Below, one piece after another: positions 39,800 to 51,312 of a stretch of 64,000 nt of DNA (position 1 is its first letter; each line of letters starts with the position of its first letter). The stretch is taken from the NCBI RefSeq assembly GCF_000350225.1, contig NW_005178984.1, forward strand, positions 188,271 to 252,270, written 5' to 3'. The DNA comes from Chondrus crispus (lineage: Eukaryota; Rhodophyta; Florideophyceae; Gigartinales; Gigartinaceae). A program made the position numbers and the translations under genes. The notes under the pieces are model-generated. The model did no database searches and was not told where the DNA came from. It was given only the letters and a program-made list of their open reading frames with translations.

Positions 39800-42700
39800 A
39801 TGGTGGACGGGAGACCAGTTGCGGATGCGGAACGTCAAGGTGGATCTGAAAGCGGTTCAGAAGGCGAAATGAACCAGGATTCGAGTCGGAAACGATTGGA
39901 TAGGGGAGAAAGACGCGCTCGTGCTGAGAATGAAGAAGCAGCTGGTACCGTAGCTAGTGCTCGGACCGACAATAGCTCTGGCAATGGGGCGAGTGCTGAA
40001 AGGAGGAAAGGAGGCGCGGAGGTCGTCGTGGTCGTGGTCGTCGTGGTTCTCGCGGTGCTCGTGGTACTCGTGGCACTCGTGGTACTCGTGGTGCGCGTGC
40101 TGCGAATGATGGGAGTGAAGGTGGAGTAGAAACGGCTTCCGTCGCAGGCAAGAGCGCCAGTGTTGCTGCACGCGGTGCCGCTGAGGATGCTGCGTCCGTG
40201 GGCAGAGCAGCGGCTACGACTGCGATGCCCATATCCGTTGGACCAGTTGTTCTGCGCGTGCGCAGTCCACCTCGACCCCGAAAGAAGGGAGGCCAAACGA
40301 TCAAGAGAGCAGCATCAAATTCCGCTGAGGAAGGAACCAGAACCCTAACCGATACGGAAGCAGCAGGAAGGTCTGGTTACAGGCGGGAGGGTTCAGACGG
40401 TGTTGGAATATCGGAAGAAGCTGCTGACGTCATAATTGCGGACTCTGACGAAGAGGAGCGTGCTGCGCAGGACAGGCTTAAGAATGACAATCCCCTGCTG
40501 GCTCCTGAGGTAGATTTGAACAACTACCGCCAGTGTATTCTCGAAATCGATGTTTCTTTGATAAGTGAGCCAAAGCAGAGCATTCGTTTGGTGGATGAGG
40601 AGCACCTCAGAGAGATGCGCCAGTCAATCAAAGAAAATGGATACATGACCAGCTCCGGCACGCTATCGGTAACACTGAAGGAGGGCAACGGGTTAACCTG
40701 TGCCTTGGCTGAAGAGATGATTACGAATGGGAAGATCACCAGGGAGGTGTGGTTGATTGATGGGCGGCACCGGCTCATCGTGATCATCAGAGAGAGAATC
40801 CAAACTGTCAAAGTGACGCTGTGGATTCCTCGTCGAGATGTTCCGTGTCTCCACTCTGCGGAGATTGTTAGCATTGGTGCCTTTTTGAACAAGAGTACCT
40901 CTACGAACAGAGAGATGACCTTGCAGGACCAGATTCATGCTTGTGTGTCTTTAGCAAGGACGCTTGATGCCAGAGAAGACGTTGATATTCGCGCATCTAA
41001 TTCTTCCCATCTGGCGACTGCCCTCTTCGCCGGAAAGACTTTGGGGAAGCAGAAGATGAGGCAGTTGCAACGTTACGGAATGATTGGCCTGAAACTTGCT
41101 CAGAACCAGGCCATGTTTGATATCTTTTTAGAGGAGACGAACACTCAATTGAATTTGAATCTTAGTCACGTGGCATCGGATGTTCTCCTTGGTATGGACT
41201 TGGAAGGGTTCAGGCTTGGACTGCAGTGCGTGAAGCAGAGAATTGAAACTGCAAACCAAACTGGATGGAGGGCCACTGGAAGGTTTGATCGACTAAGCAG
41301 AGCATTCTACAATGCAGTGGCCGAACAATACGGTGAGGTCAAAAAAGCTGCAGAGTTCTGCGGGTGGCCCGTCCGTGAGTTTTTGCAGCGTACGGTAGGA
41401 AAGACTAAGGTAACAGTTGGAGAGAGCATTCGGACGGGCATGGGAAGGTTTGACGAAGGTCAGAAGATGAAGGGCGTTATGAAAACCAAGCTGACGAATC
41501 TGAAGAAGCGTCTGAAGGCATTGCCTGGAGTCGAAGACTACGAGGCTGAGTCGGAGTCAGATTCGGAGGTGGAGGGAGGATATATAACCCTCACTAACTC
41601 AGAATCGTCAGGGAGGAATGATGGCGACCATGAGCATGAATCGGAGTCGCCTCGAGGAACACCTCCCAATTCCAAACCAGGAGATTCATTGCGGCCGAAG
41701 CAGACTCCGGGCCCTGCCCAGAACTCTGAGCTGGCTAAGGAGCCGAAACAGCCACAAGGGAATGGGACCAAGCAAACTGAAGGCTCCAGTCAGCGACCTA
41801 AGCGAAAGAGTAAAAAGCGGAACTACAGCGAGCGCGGGGAAGATGAAGAGGATTTCGAGCCCGACTCCGGAAGGGGAAGACAGAGAAAAAAGCCGAAGAT
41901 TGCGGGGACGGGGAAAGATGATGTCAATCCTGCGGCCACGGATGAGGGGTCCGGGTATATGCCGCGAGATGATCTGGTGCGTGCTCTAGAAGGCTTGCCT
42001 GAGAACGAGGTTATTCGGATTATGGATGCCCTTGGTCTGGATGTCGTCTCTCGTCCGGAAAAGGAAACTGTTCGAGATGAAGGGAAGTTTGCCTCCACGG
42101 ATGGAAGCGGCTTTAAAGATGAAGTTGCAGCTGTACTGCCGATAGGGTATGACGACCCGGTTCCATACGAAGGTTTAGAGCATCCGCAATGGTGCCGGTT
42201 TGCTTTTCTATTCCCTAGTCAATGGCCAAAGAAGAACCCTATTCGTCATGCTATGCCGTTTTTGGAGACGATACTCGTTCCGCATGAACACCGGGCGAAC
42301 GTGTTTTTTAACAGTGCAGCCGATGTGCTTCGAGATAATCACCACTTGGTCTTCTGGCGTGCAGCGCTGAACTACCTCGTCGATCATCCACAAGAAGAGG
42401 TCGTTCCCGATGGCGAAGAACGCTTTACTGAAGTCCCCAAGAACCTGCTTCCTTGGGCGTCTGCCATTGCAAATGACTACGCTGCTCTCGCATATTTCGC
42501 TGAGAAACGAGGAGAGCTTGAATCTCAGGGGTACTGCGTTCTGAGCAACTTTCTGGATGATGGACGCAACCCGGAGAAGGTGGGGTCGGTGACAATACCG
42601 CAGATGGATGGGGACCGGCATGTTTTCTCACGTCTTCGGGCTGAAGTGCAGGCCTCTTTTCCTGGCGCTCAGGCTCTGAGGGATCCCGACAATCGCACGG

Positions 42701-43671
42701 TGTGGAATTGGATTGTGAATGAGGGTTTCGATGTCGATGCTGTGAAGGGTGAGAAAGGGATTGCTCGCTACACCACTACCAATTTCGGGGTGACTACTCA
42801 TCTAGAGCAAAACGCAAGCACGGTGCTGACTGCTCGGCTGAGAGCGCTTTTGGACATCCGTATTTCGCAAGCGCTGGCGGCGTTGGTGGTATGGAAAAAT
42901 AAGAGCGGTAGCGAGGAGATGTATAGTCCGAAGACCGGTGGGCGGTGGTTGCTGACGGCGAAAGGGTGCAAGCGCCAGGCACTGCATACGGATTTTCCTT
43001 CTATGAGCAGAACGGACACCGTTCGTGGCAAGAGAAACCCCGGTTACTTTACTATTACCACAGGCAGTTTAGAAGTGCCGGTCTGGGTTTGTCCGTTTTC
43101 GCATAAGACGGTATCGATGGCCCCAGAACGAGGTATTCGCGCTATGTCGAAAGGGAGTGTGGCACGAATCCTCAGGATACCCCCGTACTCTATCTTCGTC
43201 GGTCGTGGGGACATGTTTCATGCTGGTGCCGGATATGGAGATTCAGCAGGGGACGGGAGCTGCCTTCGATATCACCTGTATTTCGTGCCAATGAGCCATC
43301 GCTTAGAGGATGGTGTTCATATGCTCCAAAAGTTTGATCCCATTATGAAGACCAACCTGGACGACGATACGGACGAGGACGTAAATGAAGGTGAGGATGA
43401 TGCAACCGGCGAGGTTGTCGGCGAAGGGGATGTGGATGGGGATGACGGTTATGTGGATGATGTGGAAGCCGATGGGGAAGGGGATGATGTTGTAATGAAG
43501 GAGGGAGTACCTGCTACTCAGCCAGTGCAAATTCTCAAAGAGGGTAGCTCGACCGCGAAAGCTGCTGTTGGGCCTTCAGGTGGGAATCCTGTCCAATTGC
43601 CAATCCCTGATACCCAGGAACAGGAGGTAACACCAGATTTAGATGAGTATGAGGAGAAGAAATCTGACTAG
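39800..43671 (+). CDS. ParB/Srx-domain protein fused to a 2-oxoglutarate/Fe(II) dioxygenase
   Basis: The main frame is open from 40000 to 43671. Its first part is RG-rich (GRRGRGRRGSRGARG) and has no ATG; the acidic N-terminus starting at ATG 39800 or 39869 lies in another frame, so a frameshift, short intron or sequence error sits near 39990-40020. Domains: ParB/sulfiredoxin-like fold with IDGRHR (40756-40773), about 40510-41000; a helical region to 41450; a long charged, disordered linker with basic clusters (to about 42000); then a C-terminal dioxygenase with HTD (42985-42993), distal His in GDMFHAG (43219) and Arg in RYHLYF (43267), the His-X-Asp...His...Arg set that holds iron and 2-oxoglutarate. 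The tail is very acidic. Family knowledge suggests DNA binding plus oxidation of a base or protein; the substrate is unknown. Confidence 0.75.
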
Positions 43672-44521
43672 GGTCGAAGTAGGAATGCCTTGAAAAGTTG
43701 TTAGTACTTGTTGTAAAAGTAGACCCTGCGCGCAGCGGAGAGTATCCTCGCGCCTTACCGGTGAGGGTGTCCTGTAAAAGATATTTTCTATTTGGGAAGT
43801 CAGGGACAGCGGAAAAGAAGGGGTTCAAGAGCGTCTACATGGGGATTTAAAGGCAGGCTCTCGACTGCATGCTGAATGAGCCTGGTTGTAGGAGTATAGA
43901 TAGTTGTGTCGCGCAATTTTCCCGCCCTAGGTAGTGGGCAACATGGAAAAGAACATTCTGATCAGTTTACTTCAACCTATGTACTTTCTTGGGGCCAAGA
44001 GGGGGATATTTCATATAAATAATAAAAACTGCGTGGGCATTAGCAACGCTGACCTAGAGTACCGTTTTTTGTTAAATTGTTGTACAGCTGGTTGCCAGCC
44101 GCCGAAAAGAAGGTAAAAGCTATGAATGGCATGTTACCTGAAAGAGCATGATACTTAAAATAATAATTTGTTAAATTGTTGTAAGAGCCATGAATGGCAT
44201 GTTGCCTGAAAGAGGAAGATATTTAAAAGAGCAATGGGAAAAGGCGGTTATTATTACGTTTGGGGAAAACATTACAATAGGAGCATGACGATAGGAGCGG
44301 TTGCGTATTTTCAATGTGTGCAATTTTCTTCATTGGGCGGTTTTGGCGTTTGAGCGATGAACCGCATTCCATACGGCACAAGTTTTAGATGGGCGCGTCA
44401 TTGACTTGGAGTAGAATAGCTTTTTTTGATTTCTTCATAAGTAGAGCTTAGTAGAACTTACATGAGGAAACGATTCTGAGGTGGAGAGAGATTTAGAGAC
44501 AGAGAGAGAGAGAGCTACCAC
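43672..44521. other. Intergenic stretch with a 100-bp tandem repeat
   Basis: No gene seen. ttgttaaattgttgta followed by gcyatgaatggcatgttrcctgaaagag occurs twice (about 44069-44155 and 44168-44230). A (ga)n run lies at 44499-44512. Confidence 0.5.
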
Positions 44522-46810
44522 TTGCGCACGTTTACTCGTTGTTTTTGTATAGAAGGACGATATATCTGTGAAAGAATGCCTTCATCACGTCTTAATGTCG
44601 GAGATATTGTGTTATTTACAGCAATCCCCGAAGTACAGATGTCACTAGGTGTGCAAGGGAGGTATGCCAGAGTTGGACAAGTTTGGTGTTCGACTGAAGA
44701 TGGGAACGACATACTTGAAGTGAAGGGATGGTTCGGGACTAGAGCTAGCCTTGAGCAAATCAAAATTTTACACGTAATCTGGAGAAAGGGAAGAAGTAAG
44801 CTTGGAGTGCAGGGAAGGACTATTGAAGGAATTGAAAAGAATGGATTGTGTCTAGCAAGCGGTGTGCGCATATCAAATCATACATTCATGGAGGATGGAG
44901 CTGTGACGTTGAATCGCGTGGCGTCACGTCTGTTCTCAGGAAGAGCCACTGCGCCATCCGTCCTCTTCGCCGCTGCTATAGTGCTGAACTGCGACGCCAG
45001 AGTGACCCAAGTCGATCCAAATCCGTATCTGAACCCGTATGAAATGTTTTAAAAGGCTAACGAGGCGTTGAATGCAGACAGCGCCACTACCCCTACGCAA
45101 CCGGCTGTGGCGTGGTATACCTTGGCGCAATCGGTATACTCTGGGGATATAGAGATATTCAGTTCGAATGTAGCGTATGACACGTATATGGAGACCATCA
45201 CATGCCTCCAGAACTGCAGCTTCAGCCCGCATGATGCCCGCGGCATGATAACATACGATTCAGATTTGTTGAGTACCTTGGAAGCAACGAAACGTTTTCA
45301 GGAGGTAGATCGCAAGAGGCTGAGTATGTCTTTGATGAACTTGGATATAACTCCGCAGTTTGCCGCAAGCATTTGCAAGGAGCTGGGGATCCGGGATACG
45401 TTTGACGAAAAAGTACTCATGGCGGGGGCGTTGTGCCTAGAAAGTGAAGCCAGTACGCAACAAGTCGAGTACGCCGAAACCATGTTTTTTGAAGAGGATG
45501 GGAGAGCAGACGAAGACGCGGAATGGCGACATACATTCAGTCACCACATGGCGTACTCTATCCACCATGCGGACAGAAACGACAGAAACGTCGCCGTATC
45601 GATTGGGAAATTTGAAAGGGAGGGAGAAAGCGTAGGCAGGAGGCACGCAGATTGTGAACAAGATTATGTGTTTGTGCATATATCAGACGTAACGAGATAC
45701 ATCGGTCATGACCTGAACAGTCTTCTGCTGAGCGGAGCGATGGAGAGAGGGCGGACGCACTTCTTGCCAACGGGAAACATGACGATGCTCCCAAAAGCTA
45801 TTGCGAGAATGGCGAGTCTGGCAGGGTGGCGGGGAAGCTGCACCCTCACGGTACGTTTCCCAATTTCGAATGGCATGATCAACGATTCGGATTATCACAT
45901 ATGCTTATCTCGCATCTCAAAGCCGAAGATACTGTCGTACGTGGAGGCTGAAGAGCAGATACAATCAGAGGAGATGAACGATTTGAAGCGTATCTATAAC
46001 CTGGTGAACCAAACATTTCCTCAGGCCGTGGAAGAAGAAGAATACGTTGACTATCACGAGTTGAACGTTGATGCACAAGAACACATGGGGATATCTGTGT
46101 CGCCTCGGGTGCGCACCAAAAGGGCGTCCGTACTGATTTCGTCGATGGAAAAGGCGGCAAACATCGCCTGCGCTAGGTACGCCGAAGACAGAGGCGTGCC
46201 CATGTCCTTTTTGAACCAAATGGCACCCGATGACGTGAATAGTGTTCCAAGTTTTGTGTTCTGTGCAGAGATCCTCCCTCACCACGTCCAGGATGAAGAA
46301 GCCTGTGCTTTGATTACCTCTCCAGTCCATCGTGGGCCAGATCTGATCAACCACATACAGCTGAAAGCACAGCTACGGAAGGATGCACAGCGACGAACAC
46401 GCAGATATCTTACAAGAGAGAAAATCATGGAGGAGATTGAGAACAACAACTTCACCCTCAAATACCACCGTGGCATACAGATGGAAGACAGAATCACGCA
46501 GTATTATACGCACAAGTTTCTGAAGGGCCAAACTCAAAAGACGCTAGTGGGGACGATGTTGGGGTACCCCTCGGACGTAACAGATTTGAACCCAGACACA
46601 ACGCGCATCAACGATATGCAGGCATCTGGATGCCGTTCCTTCCAGAAATGCCTCGTGCAATTAGATAGCAGTGGAATTCGCATTTTCGTGATGCTTCCGT
46701 GTGGAATCGCAGCAGGATCGAAACTGAATCTGTCGTTGTCCTGGATTTGCCCAGACAGTATGCGTCATGACGCATTTGCTACACAAATGGCAATGGATGT
46801 TACCGGATAA
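44522..46810 (+). pseudogene. RNase II/RNB-family protein, degenerate, one in-frame stop
   Basis: A single frame of about 760 codons interrupted by TAA at 45050-45052; the likely start is ATG 44579 (MPSSRLNVGDIVLF). The N-terminal part looks like the small beta-barrel region of RNase II/DSS1-type enzymes. The C-terminal part follows the RNB fold: YVFVHISDVTRYI (canonical VxVHIADVSxxV), GRTHFLPTGNMTMLPKAIA (canonical tSvYLPdrvipMLPeal) and ISKPKILSYVEAEEQI. The four-Asp catalytic segment, normally IDD....DDA, reads IHHADRNDRNVAV (about 45557-45595), so exonuclease activity should be lost. Either a decayed copy or a pseudoenzyme; the internal stop favours decay. Confidence 0.6.
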
Positions 46811-47220
46811 CCACGCGATGCAAGCCGAGGCCCAGTCTTTGGGCAGAAGTGGAAAAGTAAAATACGCACAGGGTAGAACCAGGTTTTCACAGATAATTAG
46901 GAGATATTCCCTTTTATAATATAGAGTAAGGCATATTCCCTATACCCAAACGACATTACAAATTACGATGAAGTACTGTGGGAATGGAAAAAGCAATTAG
47001 CACATCACCAAGTACTAAAGAATATTACAATTAGCAGCAATAGTCCTGTTACGCAAAAGTAATACTAATTCACCCCGAGCCCCATTTTTATAAAAAGAAA
47101 CATTTGGAAAACATTAGTGTAATTTGAAATATTCAAATGGAATTTGCAATTTTTTAAATTAATGTAATTTCAAACAAATGCGATTAGCAGAAAAGTGGGA
47201 AGAGGACGTATATACTATAG
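46811..47220. other. AT-rich intergenic stretch
   Basis: No gene seen. The last part (47160-47220, aatttcaaacaaatg, then ctatagattagggcattagg) recurs at 60288-60345 beside the tail of the second RecQ copy, so a repeat boundary lies here. Confidence 0.45.
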
Positions 47221-47780
47221 ATTAGGGCATTAGGTGCTTAGAGGTGGTTAGGAGGGTTAGGAGGGTTAGGGGTGGTGAGGAGTGGTTAGGAGATTAGGAG
47301 GGTTAGTAGCTTAGGTGCTTAGGTGCTTGGGTGGATTAGGGGGTTATGTGATTATGTGCTTATGTGCTTAGGTGATTAGGTGATTATGTGATTATGTGCT
47401 GAGGAGATTACGTGCTTACGTTCTTACGTGATTACGTGATTACGTGATTATGTGATTACGTGATTATGTGATTACGTGCTTACGTGATTACGTGCTTACA
47501 TGCTTAGGTGCTGAAGTGCTTACGTGCTTACGTGCTTAGGTAGGGATGATGTACTTAGGTTTACTTTTGTGTACTTATGGACTTAGGATGCTTCGGTACT
47601 TAGGTAAGGGGGTGGGCTTAGGCTGGTAGGCTTAGGTTGGGAGGTGGGCTTAGGTTATGGTTGTGGGCTGAGGGTTGTGGGCTTAGGTTGGGAAGTGGGC
47701 TTAGGTTGTTGTTGCTGGGCTTAGGCTGGTGGGCTTAGGTTGTACGAATGGGCTTAGGCTACGGGGATGGCGACAATAAA
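47221..47780. repeat. Degenerate telomere-like minisatellite
   Basis: About 560 bp of imperfect short units: gcttaggtg, ggttaggagg, gattacgtg, gattatgtg, then ggcttaggttggg. The first units are close to TTAGGG and related tracts lie at 26454-26505 and 60326-60397. It looks like decayed interstitial telomeric repeat that has evolved into a minisatellite. Confidence 0.65.
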
Positions 47781-49749
47781 TACCTATGGGGACGGCGGTG
47801 AAATCCAATCCAGTGTAAGCAGCGCAGTTTGTGGTCCCAGTGTCCCAGTTGTCCGAGTTAGTGGCTGACAGTGTCTGTGGTTGCGAGTTCGATTCTAAGT
47901 CCGGTCCGAGTCCGATTGTGGGGGCCCTGTAAGGAGCAAGTTGACTGACTGAAGCGGGGAGTGTGCCACGTAACGACGGTGTGGTTTACAGTAAGCTTTC
48001 TTTCTGTAAGTTGCGCAGATGTTGTTTTGTCATAAGTTTCTGACGGCGTTACGAGATTAATTTACTAATTTCTACTGTATGATCAACTGGAAACAGCGCT
48101 TGATGCGCAATTTACACCATTGCGGAAAGGGTGAAAACAAACCTGTACGGTGTGGGGTGTACTGCAATCAGCTCTTCCGCTTCAATACTCAATTTCTTCT
48201 TTTTTTATTTTTTATTTTTTATTGTCACCCACCCACCCGCCGCTGCCGCCCCCGCCCGCTGTCCGCACATCACCCCGCACCCCACCGTCCCGTCCCGTCC
48301 CGCCTCACCGCGCCGCGCCCCCCGCCCCACCCCGCCCCACCCGCCCCCGTCATCGTCGTCGTCGTCGCATCGCCGTTGCCGTCGTTGCCCGTTCTCCTCA
48401 TCGCTCGCTCGCCCTTCGCCTTCGCCCGCCCGCCCGCTCGCCCGCCCACCCGCCCGCCCGCGCCAGCCCTATCGTGTGAATACAATACCCCCGCCGCCGC
48501 CGCTGCCTGCCCGTGCGGGCCCCCCCCCGCTCACGCCGCCCGCCGCACCGCCTTTTTCCGCACCTACAGACAGACAGACAGCGCCGCCGTCCTCCCCCAT
48601 GCTACTGCTTACGCGGGCAGGCAGGCCAAATGGCACGCCCACCCCATCGCTTCTGCCCCCCTCCCCCTCGGCGCCACCCCCCCTCTCCTCTCATTCTCCT
48701 CGCGTCCCTATTTCCATCCTCCCCTCTCACTGAACTGAACCAACCAACTCTGTACTACTGTACCATTCTTCTCGCGTCCCTAATTCCGTCCCCGTCCCCG
48801 CCACCCCTCTCTCTCTCATTCTTCTCGCGTTCCGATTTCCGTCCTCCCCTCTCACTCAACTAACCAACTCTGTACTACTGTACCCATATTCAAAATTACC
48901 GCGACCTACCCCGCCGCCGCCGTCGGACGTCAGGTGCCGATGAATCGCATTTTGAAAGCAAGCACGAACAAACGAAATGCACTGCGCGTAATTCGGTTTC
49001 CTCCTCCGGTTCGGTTGTGAGCGTGGATATTTTGGGGAATGTTGTCGGGGCGCGAACGGTTGACGCCGAGAAGGAGAAAGTGGCTAAAACGCGTTAGACT
49101 TGAAGGGAAGGCAATGTCATGTCATCATAGGAGGCAGAAATCCGCAGTCGGTCATTGCATCGGAGCGGAACCTGGGGCAGCTTTATCGAGTCTCTGCGCT
49201 ACGGCGTTCAAGTGGTTTCTGTTTTTTTTGGTTTGGTTATCGCCTCAAACCCAAAACTGAACCATCCATCCATCATACTTCAACATGTCGCAGTTGGCTT
49301 TTTCGGTAGACGTGACACAGAAGAGACAGATTGTGCAACAACTGAATCATAGAAAATGAGGAACTTGTCTGAAGAAGGCAATCACCACCTGGGAATCTGT
49401 TGTCAAGGGCAGGGCTGGCTCAAAGAAGACGGGAGATGCATGAATGAGAGATGGGCGTCTAACAAGCGTGAAAATGCTCGTTTCTCCAATGCGTTGGAGA
49501 AGCAACTCTTCAGCTACAGATTGGATGAAGCGTGTGACCCGCGTGAGCGTTGGTGCGGTTACGTGTAATCGCACAGGAGCGGGTCGCTTTGTTGCCTGTA
49601 CAGTACTGAAAAATTTCCGATGTGTAGAGCCCGTCGTCCCGCGCCGTCGCCCTCGCCGTCGCCGTTATCGCTTTTGTCGTCGACTAACTTACTGCGCATC
49701 AATTTTGAAGAGAAAGGAGTTTACGAGTTGGTGAGTCTGAGCTGCCACG
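47781..49749. other. Intergenic stretch with C-rich low-complexity block
   Basis: 48225-48560 is dominated by cccgcccg, ccaccccg and related runs; it keeps three plus frames open by composition only. A duplicated block (ccctctcactgaactgaaccaaccaactctgtactactgtacc type) occurs at 48721-48768 and again at 48845-48880. No gene is supported. The A/B-box-like string gagttcgattct at 47885 lacks a full tRNA fold. Confidence 0.5.
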
Positions 49750-51312
49750 ATGACATCATCCGCACCGTCGTCCAGTGACGTCATTAGGATTATCATCTCC
49801 ACGGATAACCACTTGGGCTACCTGGAAGAGGATCCTGTTCGCGGCGATGACTCCTTTCGCAGTTTTGAAGAAGTCCTGCAACTGGCCACTGCCAACAAAG
49901 TCGACATGCTCTTACTCGGCGGGGATCTATAGCACGACAACAGCCCCTCTCGCAGTACCATGTTGAAAACAATTCTTCTTCTTCGCCAGCACTGTCTGTC
50001 TTCCGACGGTGAAATCCTTCTCGAAGTGCGCTCCAACCCTGTTGCTCTCCCTGCCGCTGTCAATTCCATGGATCCCTGTGTTGCCGTTTCCCTGCCAGTA
50101 TTTGTCATTCATGGAGGGCATGACCAACCCACAGTCGAAACAGGAACAGGCCGTGCACGTGCAGCCCCTACTTCCCCTCTTCATCTTCTCGCACAGGCTG
50201 GACTTGTGACATATTTCGGTCAATCGCCGTGCTCCACAAACATTGAGGTTGCCCCGATCCTCTTGCAGAAAGGACAAACAAGGTTGGCGCTGAACGGCTT
50301 GGGAAATGTAAGTGATGAAGTACTGCGTGAGAAGGGGGTGAAATGGCTTGGTGCACAACTGCAGCAACAGCGCCATTTGCATTTGCATTTGGATGTGGAG
50401 GGATGCCATAAAGACGTTGATGAACTCAACGACCGTGTACCCTGGTTTAATGTGTTTGTGCTTCACCAGAACTGCGCTACCGGCAGATCGTCGACGAGGG
50501 GCATTCCAGACACCCTATTGCCAGCCTGGCTTAATTACGTAGTCTTGGGGCACGAACACGAGAGCAAGCCTGACGTCAGGCGATCGAAACCAGTAATCGT
50601 GCAACCAGGCTCCACAGTTGCCACTTCACTGTCCGCGAGAGAGGGCAAGCAGAAGCATGCAATTTTACTCGAGATACACAAAGAACAACTCGTCAAGCAT
50701 GTCCCCATCCCACTGTACACAGTGCGAAATCTCCACGTTGAAGATATTATTCTTTCGGCACAGTCAGGGTTGTCCCAGACAGATCCGGAGGGGCTGAACA
50801 AATTTTTGGAGGATACTGTCAACGACATCATCGAGAGACAGCAGGCTTTCTTTGATCGGGTCGTAGCGATCTTTCGAGGTCGTCGTGGCGCTCCCAAAGA
50901 CGTGGTGGTCCATGGAGTGCGGTATCCCCCACGTTCTTTCTATACTGAAAAACTTTGCTCCATAGTCCGGCAACCACTCATCATACTGCGAGTAGAAACA
51001 ACCGGCAAATGGCAACTGCCCAATCCCACAACATTTGGTCAGACTTACATTGGTCGAGTAGCATCACCGGGAGATATGCTACAGTGTTACAGAAGCGAGA
51101 AGGAGAAGAAACTGAGAAGACAAAATGCAAAGGCCCCATTCCAGAGGAAGGCATCTGCGATGGCGAGCCAAGACGAGGAGGGCCTTCCTCGCAGTCGTCG
51201 CCGCGGCGCAGAAATTGTCATCGTGATAAGTGATGAAGAGGAAAACACGCCCTCTTCCGTGGGCGTGAGCAAAGCTTTCCGTAGAAAGCCTTCGCCTGGA
51301 ACAGCTGAATGA
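49750..51312 (+). pseudogene. MRE11: Mre11 homologue with in-frame stop and lost catalytic residue
   Basis: One frame of 521 codons from ATG 49750, broken by TAG at 49930-49932. Phosphoesterase motifs are readable: STDNHLGY (motif I), LLLGGDL-stop-HDN (motif II, where the stop replaces an aromatic residue), VIHGGHDQP (motif III, where intact Mre11 has G-N-H-D; Asn is Gly here), FVLHQN, and VVLGHEHE. Next come the conserved VQPGSTVATSL...KQKHAILLEI and the capping-domain string PTTFGQTYIGRVASPGDM. The C-terminus is short, basic, then acidic. Mre11 is the nuclease of the MRN complex in DNA break repair and telomere upkeep. Stop plus loss of the motif III Asn indicates an inactive paralogue or pseudogene; an active copy would be expected elsewhere in the genome. 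Confidence 0.85.

Noticed and set aside
39767-40129. Val/Leu-rich C-terminus suggesting a membrane segment
   Set aside because: The hydrophobic run is the out-of-frame reading of the RG-rich tract of the ParB-dioxygenase gene.
47830-47910. Possible tRNA or SINE at gagttcgattctaag
   Set aside because: Only a T-arm-like string is present; no matching A-box or cloverleaf could be drawn.
48079-48738. Three overlapping Pro/Arg/Ala-rich plus-strand frames of 109-219 codons
   Set aside because: The frames are open only because of the C-rich low-complexity block 48225-48560; no frame has a domain or a sensible non-repetitive core.
49750-51312. Stop codon readthrough or selenocysteine in the Mre11 frame
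   Set aside because: The stop is TAG, not TGA; the catalytic Asn is also lost, and other genes here carry other stops, so simple decay is more likely.
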